This document shows positions 46,760 through 59,609 of a stretch of 64,000 nucleotides of DNA, in pieces. The DNA lies in the NCBI RefSeq assembly GCF_004798865.1, contig NW_025336481.1, forward strand, positions 16,648,934 through 16,712,933, given 5' to 3'. Made by a program: the position numbers and the translations under genes. Source of the DNA: Varanus komodoensis (taxonomy: Eukaryota > Chordata > Lepidosauria > Squamata > Varanidae). Below the pieces are notes generated by a model. That model was not told the DNA's origin, made no database searches, and was given only the letters and a program-made list of their open reading frames with translations. Every line of letters begins with the position of its first letter. Positions within the stretch are counted from its first letter, which is position 1.

Positions 46760-48485
46760 GTCGGTGCCAGCTCCCGATCTGGGGGATAGTCGAATAGACG
46801 CCTGTCCAGAGAAAGGTGCAGGACGCCCGGGGATATGTACTCATCTGTAGCAGTTTGTTGAAAGGAAATGGGCAATGCAAGGAGCCGAGATGGGCTCTTG
46901 ATCTTTTTCTTTACGGGCTTTCAAGGCGTTCTATAAGGACCACTTTTCTGCCCGATGAAGAGTCGCGTGTCACTCGAAAGTTTGTACTCGGTCCGGCAAA
47001 ACCTTCCTGCCCGATCCTTTTTTGGCACTTCGTGTAGTAGAGACCTAATCATAAAGTTCTGGTGTGAATACCGAGAGTCTAAGTCGCTTCGAGTAAACGT
47101 GCGTAAGATTGCGCGGCGCATCTCCTCGCCCCCTCTCGCTCAGCGGTCGTGTGTTCACTTCCAGGCATGCAGCGGTGTTGAACAGCAGCTAAGAGCGCAA
47201 GCCTGTGCAAGTTTGGTCAAAAAGTCCTGCAGCTCCTAGCATGAGTGGCCCCTTTTCTGACCAAACTTGCCCCGGATTGCGCCTTAAGCGAGTTCCCCAA
47301 GGGCACTGGGCGCGTTTGTAACGCTGCAGGGGTTCAAGTGCAGCTGTGTGGACGGAGAAACTGGGGGGACCGTTGCACTGAATTTCTCCAGGGTGTGGAG
47401 AAATTCTTCAAGTATTTCTCAGGGGTGGTGATCTCTACTAACAAAGGCTGTACCACAACTCTCCTTTCCCGTCCCCACACCAAGGGATTTTGGTTTCTGG
47501 TGGCACTACTGCAAGCAGCCCCTGTGCTGACAGGTTGGCCTCCGTTTTGCATCCTTTACAACGTCCAATACAAAGTGCAATTCTGAAACCTTTAATGGGT
47601 GTGGGGGCACACTTGGGGGGGGAGAAGCAGCTGAGACAAAACATAAATACAACAGAGCAAAAATACATTGAGGAAAAAATGCATTGTGATCTTCTCTTTC
47701 TAGGAATGGGTGTTTAAAAAAAATCTCAGAGATTTTCTCAGAAAAAAACCTCTAGCCCAGACACTTAGACACCTGCCATATGATGTCCAACTCCAGAGAA
47801 GGGCTAGACGAGCTAGTCCTGAGCCAAAACCTGTCCTCCAGTATCTCCAAAGTTTTCTTAGGCCATGAAAGAGGCTTCTTCCTGCTTTTTTGCTCCATTC
47901 TCAGGGGGCTTAAAATGTCTTTAGAATGTGTTTAGGTGGTGGTCTTGAGCGGCCTTATCACCATGAGGTGGTGCTCTGTGTCTTTTTCTTTCCTTGCACA
48001 TCTCTCCATCCTTCTGCAGCCTCCATGGCTTCCCCCTTGCTTCCTAATCTGCAAAAGCTTCATGGAGGAAGAATTACAATATTCTTCCCATGAGTTTTAA
48101 TTGAACTGTGGGAAGGAGAAGCTGTGACAAGCTGCCAGAGAAATGACTGCACGGCAAAAGACAGGGCACTCACACACCATCCTTCCAACTACTTTATAAG
48201 TAAGCTGAGGATCCCAAACCCCATCTGTGGGAATTTATCTGAAATTTTCTTTTCTTTGTATTGCTTTTCTACCAAATTAAATGCGGACGACCAAAAATGG
48301 ATGGATTTTTCCATACATTATGAATTCCAGTGTACTGGTCTGTACTGCTTGCCAAGACTGGTGTTCTGTGCAGTGAAATCTGCCTATGATCATGTGATTC
48401 AGCTCCCTCCTAGAAAGCAGAGACCTCCCAACATAATCCAGCATCCATGATTGACTCTTAGCTGCCTGTAATACAGAAGTGGTGC
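46760..48485. other. Stretch right of the second CpG island, nothing recognised
   Basis: Probably the start of the first intron of the plus-strand gene. No further exon, repeat or RNA recognised. Confidence 0.5.
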
Positions 48486-48489
48486 TAGA

Positions 48490-48560
48490 TCCCCATTATT
48501 CCCACCCAGCATGGCAAGTGGGAATGATGGTTCTAGTCCAACCCATCTGAGCGACAGCTG
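48490..48560. repeat. Palindromic MITE-like repeat copy
   Basis: CCCCATTATTCCCACCCAGC, AAGTGGGAATGATGGTTCTA, GTCCAACCCATCTGAG. The centre is an inverted repeat. A partial member of the 43.0-kb family. Confidence 0.5.
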
Positions 48561-49432
48561 TAAAGGCAGGTCCCAGTCCGAGAAACTGGATGAAAGGATG
48601 TACCTCAGTTCTCAAATGCAGGGGAGGGTTCTTTGAGGGGGAGCACAAGGCCCTTGAAAGGGTAGGTGTGAACTTTCGGGCAGAGGAAGAGATTCTGCTG
48701 CAGCTGATTGCTTTACAGCAGCAGAAATTCAGCACTGCAGGCACCCGAACTCATATGCACAGCACAGAAGTTGAAAAGAGGCAGGAAAGTTGTGGGAATT
48801 TGTGATCACAGCAGCAACAGTTTCTTCTGTCTGCTTCCTTGGTTGGTTCGTATGGCAAGGATGTTTAAGGGTTGGACCACAGGTTCCAGGGAAGAGCTGA
48901 GTCGAATAGGGTATTTAGTGGTCTGAGTAGACTTTCCATGGAAGGCCTGTGAACTAGGCTGGCCATCTCTTCTTTAGTTCACACAAACAAGTGAATAGGT
49001 TCCTGTCATTCCAAGGACAGTCTGTTCTAATCCAGTTAGGTTAATATTCTTAGTTATGTCCATTTTCTTATGCTCATTTTCTTACAGCCTCACAAGGTGA
49101 GCTTTGCAGGTGGAATCCCCACTGTGAATGGGTCACACAATGTAATATTAGTCTTACTGAAGCAGGTGTGAGAGGCTGAGGGGCAGAGGCACAGAGGACT
49201 AACTTACTTCCAGATTTCAGCCCTTATCTGGAGCTCAGATGCTTTTCCCTGCAGAGGGAAAACAGAAAAGCACAATATGATTCCTTGTATGTTTATTCCT
49301 GTGTGGCTGGTTGCTGCTTGGAGGAGTGTGGGGCTTTGAATTGGGACCCCCATGCCATGGTGGAGACAACAGTTCACTTTCACCCCTCCCTGTGTTGGAG
49401 TCCTTCTCAAGGCTGAAGAACATACTTGCTTG

Positions 49433-49492
49433 GGAGCAGTACCATTGAAAATAATGAGACTTAGTTTTGTGTAGGTATACATAGGATCGAGC
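49433..49492. repeat. ~90-bp quasi-palindromic repeat, copy 7 (partial)
   Basis: GGAGCAGTACCATTGAAAAT, GAGACTTAGTTTTGTGTAGG, TATACATAGGATCG. Confidence 0.5.
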
Positions 49493-49509
49493 CATATAAC
49501 TGATAGACC

Positions 49510-49646
49510 TAAGGGTGCAATCCTATACATATTTAGACAGAAAAATGGCTTATGATTCTTAGCATGTTGCAACCCATGCAGCTGGCTGGGGCATGCTGGG
49601 AGTTGCCGGCCGTTTTTCTGTCTAGTCCTACATAGAGTTATGCCCT
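49510..49646. repeat. MITE-like element with ~35-bp inverted ends
   Basis: The left end GGGTGCAATCCTATACATAT, then TTAGACAGAAAAATGG, is mirrored at the right by CCGTTTTTCTGTCTAGTCCT then ACATAGAGTTATGCCCTC. The centre (GGGGCATGCTGGGAGTTGCC) is GC-richer. Typical of a non-autonomous DNA element; superfamily uncertain. Confidence 0.65.
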
Positions 49647-50199
49647 CACTTAGCTATGGTGTCTTTAATGGGATGGCATCCTTACTTATCAGCTCTAGTC
49701 TTCAACACACCTGTGGCTTACTTGGCTGATGAGCTTGGATGGGTGGAAGGCTTATACCCATCCTGCTTGAAGGAGGCTGTGGACCACTGGTTTGGCACCA
49801 TGTGGATGGAGTGCTGGATGGGATGGACCGGCCAGCATGGCTCTTCTTCTGCTTGTCTGTTCCTGTAAGCTAAAGAGGAAATGTACTGGGTAAAATGTTT
49901 CAATTTATATATCTCAGTGTTGTATATGAAAACTGATATTCTCATTCACTCTTCCTGCATGAAGCTTATCTTAAAATCTAGCCATGCTGATGCTAGTTTT
50001 GACATTTCCAGCTTGGAATTAATTGCAAAGTGGTAGGATTTCCTTCAGAGTGCTGCTTTTGGTGAGCTGTTGAGGTTTTCTGCACGTGTACTTGTGATTT
50101 CTTGCTCATGCTTTTAATGGCTTCTGTAGATGATGATGATGATAATGCCTTCCTCCCATTGGGCTTCTGTTTTTGAAGAGCACTTTCCTGTTGGGTTTT

Positions 50200-50360
50200 T
50201 TTTTTTTTTTTTTAAAATGCAGAAAATGAGCTTTTATTTTTGAAAAGGAAAAAGGTTTTTTTTTTTTTTTTTATTTTTGTTTTTTTTTTTTTTTGTTTTT
50301 TTTTTTTTTTTTTAGAATGCAGAAAATGAGCTATTATATCTGACAAGGAAAAAGGTATTT
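50200..50360. repeat. 100-bp tandem duplication with poly-T tracts
   Basis: AATGCAGAAAATGAGCT at about 50216 recurs at about 50316, each copy followed by GGAAAAAGG; the period is 100 bp. The space between is nearly pure T. A local duplication, length possibly assembly-sensitive. Confidence 0.85.
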
Positions 50361-50364
50361 TTCT

Positions 50365-53005
50365 TCTTGTTGAATTGTGATATTCTGCTGTAGCACAGCA
50401 TCACATAGAGGTGATGGAGAGGAAAATGGGCAAGGAAAACTTTGTGTAGGGCTCAGATCTCAACTCTGTATCAGAAGTAGATGCAGTGATTAACAGGTAC
50501 CTGTAGGAAAGCTCTTTGTGTCACGGCCTACATTTTAGTATTGAAACTCAGATTTTGGAGGATGGGAGAAGATTTGTTGGATCTTACACTGAGATAGCCC
50601 ACTGGCATATCTAACCAGCACTGTCAACTCTGACTGGCAGTAGCCAGTGGTGTAGTGGAGCCAGGGCTCATATGAATGCAGAACCAGAACTTTTTAATTA
50701 ACAGGGGCACTGTCATTAGGTCAGTTTGCACATGGACAGCCAGAAATTAAGGTATGGCGTACTGATTGTTTGCTTACTAACCCATGTTACTCTCAATGTA
50801 CGATCAAATGTTCTGCAGCTTGCCACGGTTTGTTTCTGTCTTAGTCCTCAGCATGCTTTTTGCTCACTCTTTGCTAACTTCCCAACGATCTGTGCTATTG
50901 GCTTCTGAAGAGGAGGACACCAAGAAAGAGGCAGGAGGGTGGGCAGGATGGTCAAAAGTGGCAGAAGCCTTTGGAACTCCATTAGGGTCATTGCCTCCTG
51001 TTTCCCAGGCTGACTGTGAGAGCAGGCATGTTTTGGAAGAGACAGGAGGGGACCCAGGAGGAGGGATGTGACAAGGCATCAGAGAGACAAGCTATCCCAT
51101 CAGTCACCAGCTGGCTCTCCACCAGAGGCTAATGAAAAGGAAGGATTAGGGAGAAGTTCCTAATCTGGGCTCAACACTCTTTACACAAGTAGAGACTTAT
51201 TGTTCAGCTTGCTGGAGGGCTTTTAGAGTTGTGTTGTCCTAGAGTTGTGTTAGCTGTGAAGTGCTAATAAAGATCTGCATTGGAAAAGACTGTCTGGTGT
51301 TGTGGAGCCTAAGAAAGGAAGGGTTTAGCTCAGGACATCCTGTATCTAATGAGCTTTTTCTGCACAACCTTAGCAGACCACTATGCCATATGGAAACCGG
51401 GTCTCCTAGAAACTGTGCAAAAGAGGGAGGCCACCATGGAAGCTGGGGACTCCTAGCTCAGTGGGGCTGCTCATCCACTGCTGCTTTTCTGGCAAGCTTC
51501 TTAGGAGCTATCCGTGGTGCTGAGCTCCATCTCCCAGATAGATCCACCTCTGTGGAGCACCATGGATAGCTTCTGTAAATCTGAAAAGAGGCACTAAATG
51601 TTGCTGCTCCAGCACCAGGCTGGATAAACAGGAACAGGGTGTGGGGAGGCGCTTTATGTATCAGCAAAAAGAGGGAATTCATAACATGACATAAATGTTT
51701 GTAACATTTGCACTTGTTAATTTCTAACTGTAAGAACAAATTTAGAAATAATTGCTTGTGTTATAATAGAATTATGATCCTAGTGAACATTTCACCAGAG
51801 TGGGGTGACATGTTCAGACTGACCGGGTGTAACAAGGGCCTTGCTGAATTGGATCGAGGTCTAATCCAGTTCAGCATTTTGTGCACACCAGCAGCCTGTG
51901 GGAAACCCACACAGGAAGGCCTGAGTGCAGAATCAGCCATGCTTTCCCCGGGGGCCGTAATGATTTTGACTGGGTTTGCATAATCACCAAGAGAAAATAA
52001 AACATGTGATTTTCTTTCCCTCCTCAATCATGTGGGGGTATGAGCTGCCTAATTAGCAAAACTTCTGTTGCCAGGGACTGTTGCAATATGTCTTGTTGGT
52101 GCAACGTAATATGAGATTATTCCCCAGAATGGAGGAGGCAGGGTTGTGCTACTTTTTGGGGTGAGGTGGCTGTGGGTTTTTTTTAACACTCCTCCTTGCA
52201 GCCTGAGTGCAGGGACTTTCCTGCTTCTAGCACAGCTGTGCCTGAATGTGTGATGGACTTCCCAGTGGCCCAGTTTAGGACCATGGCCATTCAGGATGTA
52301 ACATTTCCTCTCCCTACTTTCGTCTCTAAACCTTGCCCCCTGCACTGGGGTTAAAGAAAAAAGAAAAAAATGAGACTTGTTTCTTTTCTAACCCTTTTGG
52401 GGGAATTTGGGCATGAAAATATGAGGGAGGGGAACTCAAATTCCCTCTCCTGAATCATGATGGTCCCATTTTGGGAGCAATGTGTGCTCACCCAGAGTTG
52501 AGTCAAGCACCCCCGCCCCCACTGACTGTTCTAACGTGGCTCAAAGAAGACGAAACCAGTTGCTGTGACATGCAGTGCTGAGCTGAAGGAGAAGGGGCGA
52601 GGGCACTGCTTGGACCTCTCGGTTCGCAGCTCTAGAACAGCCCATGGATTCTGGGGAGCATGCCAAGCACCCCAACACTTGCTCTCACCAGGGTCACATA
52701 TATCAAGAAGCTACTTGTATTGAGAAGCCCCAAATAGAAACCCCACAGGGTAACCACTGACTGCATGCAAATCGGGGCTGTGTTTGTGAGCTCCCTCTGC
52801 TATCCAGGTGCTACTTGCTGAGGGGAAACTTTGAGCCCTCTGCACTCCTGATTTCTGAAGGTTTTTAAAATCTTAAATTGGGTGTCGACTGAGCAGTCCT
52901 TCAAATAGAGGACTGCCTTGGAATGGTTCTTCATATAGGGTTCTGGAAGGTAGGGCGCATGGCCAGCCTAATAGGATAGTGAAGCAGGAAGGGCTTGGAG
53001 GTGGT
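50365..53005. other. Probable intron, nothing recognised
   Basis: One short inverted repeat, GCTATCCGTGGTGCT near 51509 against AGCACCATGGATAGC near 51557. Otherwise unassigned. Confidence 0.5.
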
Positions 53006-53007
53006 GT

Positions 53008-53430
53008 TATTTATTTATTAGATTTCTAACCCGCCCTATTAGCCATATGACTTCCTGAGTGGGCTATAACAAAAAAAAAAGCAGAATAAAATACAGTATA
53101 AAACAGAAATTATAAATAATAAACATTAAAACCAACATAACACACAGAACTGATGACATACCCCACAGTTAAAATACTGCTTAAAACAAATTAGCAATTA
53201 AAACACCTTTGAAAAAAAGTTTTCATCTGGTTTCTAAAAGAATTTAAAGAAGGTGCCAGGCGAATGTCTCTGGGAGCTTGTTCCAGAACTGGGGTTCCAC
53301 TGCAGAAAAGGCCCTTCTTCTCCTAATTTCCTAAGGAGGGGGCTCCTTCAGAAGGGCCTCAGATGCAGATCTAAGGTGCCAGGTATGGGAAGAGGCACTC
53401 CTTTAGAGAGTGTTTGGGCCCCATTGTGAG
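53008..53430 (-). mobile_element. Diverged L2-type LINE 3' end (reverse)
   Basis: Tail TTATTTATTTATTAG, then TTCTAACCCGCCCTATTAGC, AT-rich 3' untranslated sequence, and a coding scrap GGGAGCTTGTTCCAGAACTG, TTCCACTGCAGAAAAGGCCC that corresponds to the L2 ORF2 end (cf. the 55.6-kb copy). A different, older subfamily. Confidence 0.7.
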
Positions 53431-54445
53431 TCACATCTATGATACTGTCATAAGGAGTATGGTAGGATCTGAATTTGCACTGGATGTTCTCATTTTTTGT
53501 GGTGGCTAGATCAGCAAACCCAAGTTTGCTGAGCCAGTTCCCAAAGGAGCTGGCAAGGAGTATGTCCATCACTTGTAGCTAAGGATACAATGAAAACTTT
53601 GCTCTACAGCTGCTTCATTCCTTGTACTTGTGAAGAAATTAGGACATAAAGCAGTGTTTTAAATTACAGAAGAAATGTGACATTTAGGAAGAGTGACATG
53701 TTAGGAGGAGTGAAGAAGTGTGAAATGTTAGGAACAGCTTCCTGAGTGGAAGAAGCTTTTGTGAACTTTTCTCCATGGGAGGTTTCCCAGAAAAGACAGG
53801 TAATGCAACTCTGGCAGAAACTGAAACCCCTAGTCTTCAGGTTATATCCAGTCCAGAAACTGATTGTATTATCTGACATTTTTTAATCAAGGCATTGCCA
53901 AACTGTCCACAGTTTTATCCCCAAGGAAAACAATGCTGTTTTCAAAACATTGAGATGGATCCATGCTGCTCAGGTTGGATTCCCATTTCCTTTTTGGGCT
54001 TGTTTGTAATAATGTTTATTGCAGTTTTGTGTTTGCTTCAGAAAGGCAGAAGCTCATGACCCCATTTGTCTGTTGTGGGATTCTTCCGGAACACACATTG
54101 GCTTTGCTTGGATGTAAGGGCAGTGTTTGGCAGCAATTTGTGGGTTAATCAATCCACAGAGTGTAAATATGTGTGTTGCATAGGAGCAGTTTTCCAGAAA
54201 CAACTCACCCATTGGCAGCACTGGTTTTGTGCTGTCTGAATCTAGGCATTCTAGATTGTTTGCGAGTTGAGCAAGCCCCAGTTGATGCCAGAACAAACAA
54301 TCTGGATTAATGGACTCATAAATTGCTGCTGGATGTCACCATTGCATCCCAAAAGGGCCATTCGTTCTTCATTCTTATCCATATTAATGCTCTCACATCA
54401 TTTGTGCTTATGCTGTCCATGATCACCACCAACTTGACTGGAGTG

Positions 54446-54804
54446 AAGGGGTGTTGAGCCTCTTTCAGCCTGAGGGCTGAGTACCATTTCAGAGAAGCTC
54501 TGGGGGGGGGGGGGCAAATTCGGGGGGGGGGGTCAAAAGGTAAAATGGATGGGGCCAAAATACTAAAGAAGTCTTATGGCTTAAAGTTCCTATTGTTTAC
54601 CTAATTTACTGCTTTAGGAGAGACATTTAAACCTATTAAATAGTGGGGCAGGGGGGATGGCATGAAAGCCAAGAAACCCCAAAGCAATTGCTGGTTGGGA
54701 GAAAAGAGTTGAGGTCAGGCAAACAGGAGTGTGGCCTTGGAGGGCAGCATATGGACCCCTTGAAGGTTGCATTTGGCCCATAGGCCAGAGGTTCTGCACC
54801 CCTG
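54446..54804. mobile_element. Worn hAT-type element
   Basis: Left end AAGGGGTGTTGAGCCTCTTT; right end GGCCAGAGGTTCTGCACCCC then TG, close to an inverted copy. Flanks CTGGAGTG and CTGTAGAG match at 6 of 8 positions, as a decayed 8-bp duplication. Contains two G runs (about 54502-54514 and 54522-54532). Confidence 0.55.
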
Positions 54805-55315
54805 CTGTAGAGTCTGACTCTTGTGGAAGCTTGTGTTGTGTGTCACAGTACACCAGCAAACACTTGGCTGCTACTAGCCCCAGGGAATACAGAAGTGGTC
54901 CATCCTTATTTCAGATGCCCCATGTGTTCCCTTAGCTTACAGTGTTGGGCTGAGCTATCTCTCTTTATCATAATCAGTTCTCAGTGTTCTGCCCATTGTG
55001 CCCCACCAAGCTTGCATGGCAAAGATATATTATGGGATGGGGCTATGCAAAGAAGTCTTGATTCTAAATGACTGAAGCCCTCTTGAGCAGGGGGCTCAGC
55101 CAATGGTTTCCCAGAATGCATCTCCCTCTTTCCTTCTGGGTAAGTGAAAGGCTGCCTTTCATGCCTATGGGCGAAAGCAAAGTGCTGCAGATGGCAGCTG
55201 AGTCAGGGTGACGAAGTTTGTAGTGACAGTTCCTCTTTAAAGAGAAGAAAGATGGTTGGAAATGTGAGGAACAGATTCTGAGGTGTGGGTTTTAGTTAAG
55301 AGATCTCCGGTTCTC

Positions 55316-55720
55316 AAAATTTTATTTATTTATTTATTTAGCGAACTTCTATGCCGCCCCATTTGCTGAAGCCTTGGGGTGGCTCACAACAATAAATAAA
55401 TACATATCAACCATATAAAAACAATATAATAACAATATAATTGGAGACGTCCTGGCCAAAGATCTAAAATCAATAAATAATGTTAACAATTAAAATGACG
55501 TTTAAATAAAAAGGTCTTGGCCTGGCGCCGAAAAACAAATAACGACGGCGCCAGGCGGACCTCTCTGGGGAGCGCATTCCATAGATTGGGCGCCACCGCA
55601 GAGAAAGCCCTCCTCCGGGTACTTGCTCTCCTAATATCCTCCACGGAGGGTTCCTGCAGGAGGGCCTCTCCCGCTGATCTCAAGGAGCTGGAGGGCATGC
55701 ATGGACGTTTCTTGAGGGAG
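55316..55720 (-). mobile_element. L2 LINE 3' end with intact ORF2 C-terminus (reverse)
   Basis: Tail of TTTA units, hairpin region ATGCCGCCCCATTTGCTGAA, then on the minus strand an open C-terminus: SLRSAGEALLQEPSVEDI, APNLWNALPREVRLAPSLFV, FRRQAKTFLFKRHFNC, stop. It keeps the Trp codon lost in the 40-kb copy. 5'-truncated at about 400 bp. Confidence 0.9.
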
Positions 55721-55724
55721 GCAT

Positions 55725-57195
55725 ACCATTGCAAATTCTTTAAGGCAAGGAAGCAGGAACAGAAAAACGAGTCTTTGAAGGCAGTTACTTGGATGTTCTT
55801 TTTGGAGGAATGGTACGTAGGGAGGCATGGAAGAAGACCTCTAGTAGTAGGTATATAGGCACAGGTTTTACAAACATGATTTAGCTCAAGGCCAAGAAGA
55901 TGTTTGCTGGCAGAAGGTAACTAATCAAGCTGTAAATTGACCTGTACTGAACTTTGGAATGAAAAGTAGCTAATGGTGACAGGCAAATATTCCATAGAGG
56001 ACAACTCTCGTAATAAGCCTCTTGCAGGCTAGCAAGTATGGGCCGCAAGGATCTTGCTTTTAATCTGTTTCTGGAGCTGGTGGGCACAGCCCACTGGGCA
56101 CTTCTTCCCCCATGTCCAATTGAACTGAACATGGAAACTGCAAGAAGGGAATTTGCTGGTCTGTCATCCTCTTCAGTGGAATTGGGTTGTGCTTCAGAGT
56201 CTCAAGTAACACAAGGACAGGCAAATCCACTTCTGATGTGCTGTTTTTCCAGATTAACTCCTGTTGCCAACTAATGCTCTGCAAGCTGGGTTTTCTGTTT
56301 TGGAAACTTTCAGTGTGGCTTCAGAGACAGAAGGTTTACAGTCATGATTTCTATGGCAACAATGAAAAAGAAAGAAAAAACCCCAGCTCATTCAGCCATT
56401 GAGCTTGAGTGTAGTGAAGGTTAACAAATGGTAGATAATTCAGATGTTGATATTTCAATTTGAAATAGTATAAACCCAAAGTTCTCAGCATGGTGGGATG
56501 CAGAACATGCTAAGTGGTTTCTAGCTTCATATATATAAATATATATATAGTGAAAGAAGAAGGGCAAAGAAAAGAACAGAACCTTAAAAAAAACCTGTAT
56601 GCCATATGGGGATCCTTGTCGTTATTTTTCCAGTGAAAACAATGCCTCCAGATGAAACTTTTACTGTGCTTTTGTCCTGCTTCATTCACAGATTTGGGAG
56701 TGGGGGTAAGCCCAGAAGATGTTATTTCCCCTTGTTTTAGTACCGCTTCCTCTATATTTTTTCTTACCACACAAAATCCGCTAAGCAAGGGAAGATGGAA
56801 TAGCTGCCCATTGCTTTCTCATTGTTAGTGCTCTGTCTGGAAAAACATACAAGATCCAGCAGTCTCCTATGAATAGGAAACTGGGTTGCTGTTTGTACAC
56901 CTGGAAAAGCTGCTTGGGCTGCTGCCCCATCCTCTTCACTGCACACAAGGTACGGAAGCTGCAGTGGCCTTGAATCCCACACAGTGTCCTCGTGGAGTCT
57001 CTACCCGAGTGTGATTTAGCACAGAGGCACATGGGTGCCTCCGTGGTTCAGAGAAGTGCCAGGGCAGGAGAGAATATGGGCCCTGTGCTGACTCTGAAGC
57101 TTGCAAACATTTTGGGACTGGAGAACAGCTGTCTCCTTATAGTATGGATGTGTTACATGTTAACAGTGTAGCCCCTTTTAAATACTGCAGTGCAG
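55725..57195. other. Probable intron, nothing recognised
   Basis: No exon or nameable repeat. Confidence 0.5.
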
Positions 57196-57197
57196 CC

Positions 57198-57330
57198 TTC
57201 CCTTGCCAGGCTCCTTCCAGATACGTTGGACTACGAAGTCCATCTTCACCCAGTGCCCATTAAGGCTGGTGATGATGGGAGTTGTAGGTCAACTCACCTG
57301 GAAGGCACTCAGTTGGGAAAGGCTGCTGGA
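57198..57330. repeat. Palindromic MITE-like repeat copy
   Basis: CTTCCAGATACGTTGGACTA, GGCTGGTGATGATGGGAGTT, GTAGGTCAACTCACCTGGAA, GTTGGGAAAGGCTG. The halves are approximate reverse complements; same family as at 43.0 and 62.1 kb. Confidence 0.65.
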
Positions 57331-57402
57331 ATGCAAAGGAAGATGGTTTTGAGCCTGAGATGAAGGGCAGCTCAAGAACAAACGGGGGGCTGCAGTTAAA
57401 GA

Positions 57403-57500
57403 GGGGCTCTAGCATAGTTGTGGAGGATCTGCTCTGCATGCAGAAAATCTCAGGTTCGAGTCCTGGTATCTCCAGGTGGGGCTGAGAAAATACCTTTGCT
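57403..57500 (+). mobile_element. tRNA-Ala-like SINE head
   Basis: GGGGCTCTAGCATAGTTGTG, CTGCTCTGCATGCAGAAAAT, GGTTCGAGTCC (a perfect tRNA B-box), then GGTATCTCCA as in the tRNA-Ala 3' end, running into SINE body AGGTGGGGCTGAGAAAATAC. It is SINE-derived rather than a tRNA gene: the A-box and acceptor stem are worn, and the body continues past the tRNA-like part. Confidence 0.65.
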
Positions 57501-57504
57501 TTCC

Positions 57505-59605
57505 AGTCCATGTCATGATGATTCAAGCTGCCCCGGCCAAATACCAAAGGCTTTACTATCCTGAGAGCCAATTCTATCTATTTTTGTTAATCTCCGAAGG
57601 CTGTGGCTTGTCTAAGCCAGGAGAAGTTGGTTTTTCTAGCCTGCCTAGGGAACCCGCCATGATCAGCACTGCCGTATCTCAGCAATCTCCACTATTTCCA
57701 TGTGCAAGTCATGGTCAAGGAGCACAAGGCATGGAGACTGAGCCTCTGTTAATGCCATGCACAAAATAGTGCAGTTTGAAAACTGTGGAAAAGGTAATAT
57801 CTCTGCAGTCTGATGGAAATTGTGAGAAGCTGCACAACAATAAAAAGAGGGATATGTGTCCGTCTGTACCACAGCACTAAAATGGTGAATCCTAGACACT
57901 GGAAACGTGGCATGTGTATGAAGCAAAAGTGTGTAAGCTTCAGGATTATTTTGCTTTTTACATGCATTAATTAATTTTAAATTAATGCAGACTTCCCTAA
58001 TCAATGCATGCCTTTACAGTCCATACAGTTTGAAGCCAGAGAAGTTTAGGGGGTCAGGAGGCAGAGTTGGCTCCTTTCTGCCTCCCACCTCCTGTATAGC
58101 AGCCCTGCTCAGGCCAACGGAGCAGGCAGGGGGACCGGAGGTCTGTTCCACAGCAAGGGCCACGCCTGGGGTGGCAGCAACAAGTCTTCACACAGATGGG
58201 ATGGGATGGGATGGGCGTAATGCATCTGATTAACAGATACATATGTTTGCTCAGGAGCTTCACTGTATCAAAAGGGCCATTGCAACCTATGCAAGACTGA
58301 GTCTGTTCACTAGGAAGAAATCAGTAAACATTAATGGTACAGGAATCTGGATGAGTATGAATATTCCAAGATATGGAGAGGTGGACAAAGGAGTATGTAT
58401 TGGCAGCCAGATCAGGTCCCCTTTGTGTCAATCCTTTCTGCTTCTAGTTATAAAACAAACCTATCTCATACTATATTAGCAGTATAAATATTTACACAGA
58501 CCTTTCAGAGCGAAAAGTGCGATTGCTGGCTGGTTGGGGGTGTTTTGGTGCTGTGTACATCATGTGACAAAGAAAAGATCCAGGCTTCCCTTCATCATTT
58601 TGCAGCACAAGCACTTCTGTCATTAGTTTTGTAGAAATGATGACAGTCAAGTTTGTGTGTGTGTGTGTGGGGGGGGGGGGTAAGCATTTAACAGACTTTA
58701 AAAATGTCAAAGCCTGTTTCTAATTTTTATATTTTTCTAAACAAGAGACTCCAAAGATGTTCCATGGGGTTACTGAGCATTTGGTTGGCAGTGGAGGAAT
58801 TCGATCTATTCAGGCATATTAATGACTGTGTCTTCATTCTGCAGTTCAAATTTTTCTTATTGTCAATGGCACCACCAGCATAATTTGCTGTCTTCCAAGA
58901 CGGTTAATCTCCTGATCCAGAATTCCATGACCAGATGTGTTACTACAGAAGCATACTAAAAAGAAAAGATTTTTTTTCCTAATCTTTCAGTCTTCCCAAT
59001 TTTTCCAGTCTCTGCCCCCACTACCTATTAGTAAATTGAAATTTTGCATTCATATTTCAGTTTTCTTTGTGCATGTGTGTGATGGAGACAATGAGAGAGG
59101 GAGAGGACAGGCTAGAAGAGCATGAGAGAGGAGAAGGAGGGTTGTACTTTCCTACATCTGTTAACATTTTAAGGTTCTCATACAGGACTGGAAATTGAAA
59201 TATGCTGTATTAGGGACATGATTTATGTGCCTCAGAGACAGTTTTATTAAATCCTGAGGAGGTTTTTGAAACTTTTTTTTTCTCCAAAAGTGTTGTACAT
59301 TTCTTAAGAGCTGATTTATTCCAAATCACTCACAACAACGTTCCTGGCAACTGTGGAGGTTTCTCTGAAAGCATGAAAAGGTATTTGACTTTCCAAACTG
59401 CAACAGGTTCTGATGCTGACAAATCAAATATTCACTTATTTGTAACAGGAAGTTTTGCAAATAATAATTAATGTGAATTTATATTGGAGGGAGTTTTTTC
59501 TTTCTTTTTTAGAGCCCTATAATTCCCATTTTGGGCATACTAGTTTGGCATGGGAGAACCGCTATATTGCTATGAGAGATAAATAAATGCATGCTGTAAT
59601 TCAAA
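57505..59605. other. Probable intron, simple repeats only
   Basis: A (GATGG)n-type run at about 58195-58215 and a (GT)n plus G run at about 58654-58680. No exon recognised. Confidence 0.5.
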
Positions 59606-59609
59606 ACAT

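Noticed and set aside
45840-46875. Frames of up to 292 codons in the second CpG island.
   Set aside because: Composition artefacts with simple-sequence content and no domain.
57403-57474. A tRNA-Ala gene.
   Set aside because: The B-box is good but the A-box and acceptor stem are worn and SINE body follows.
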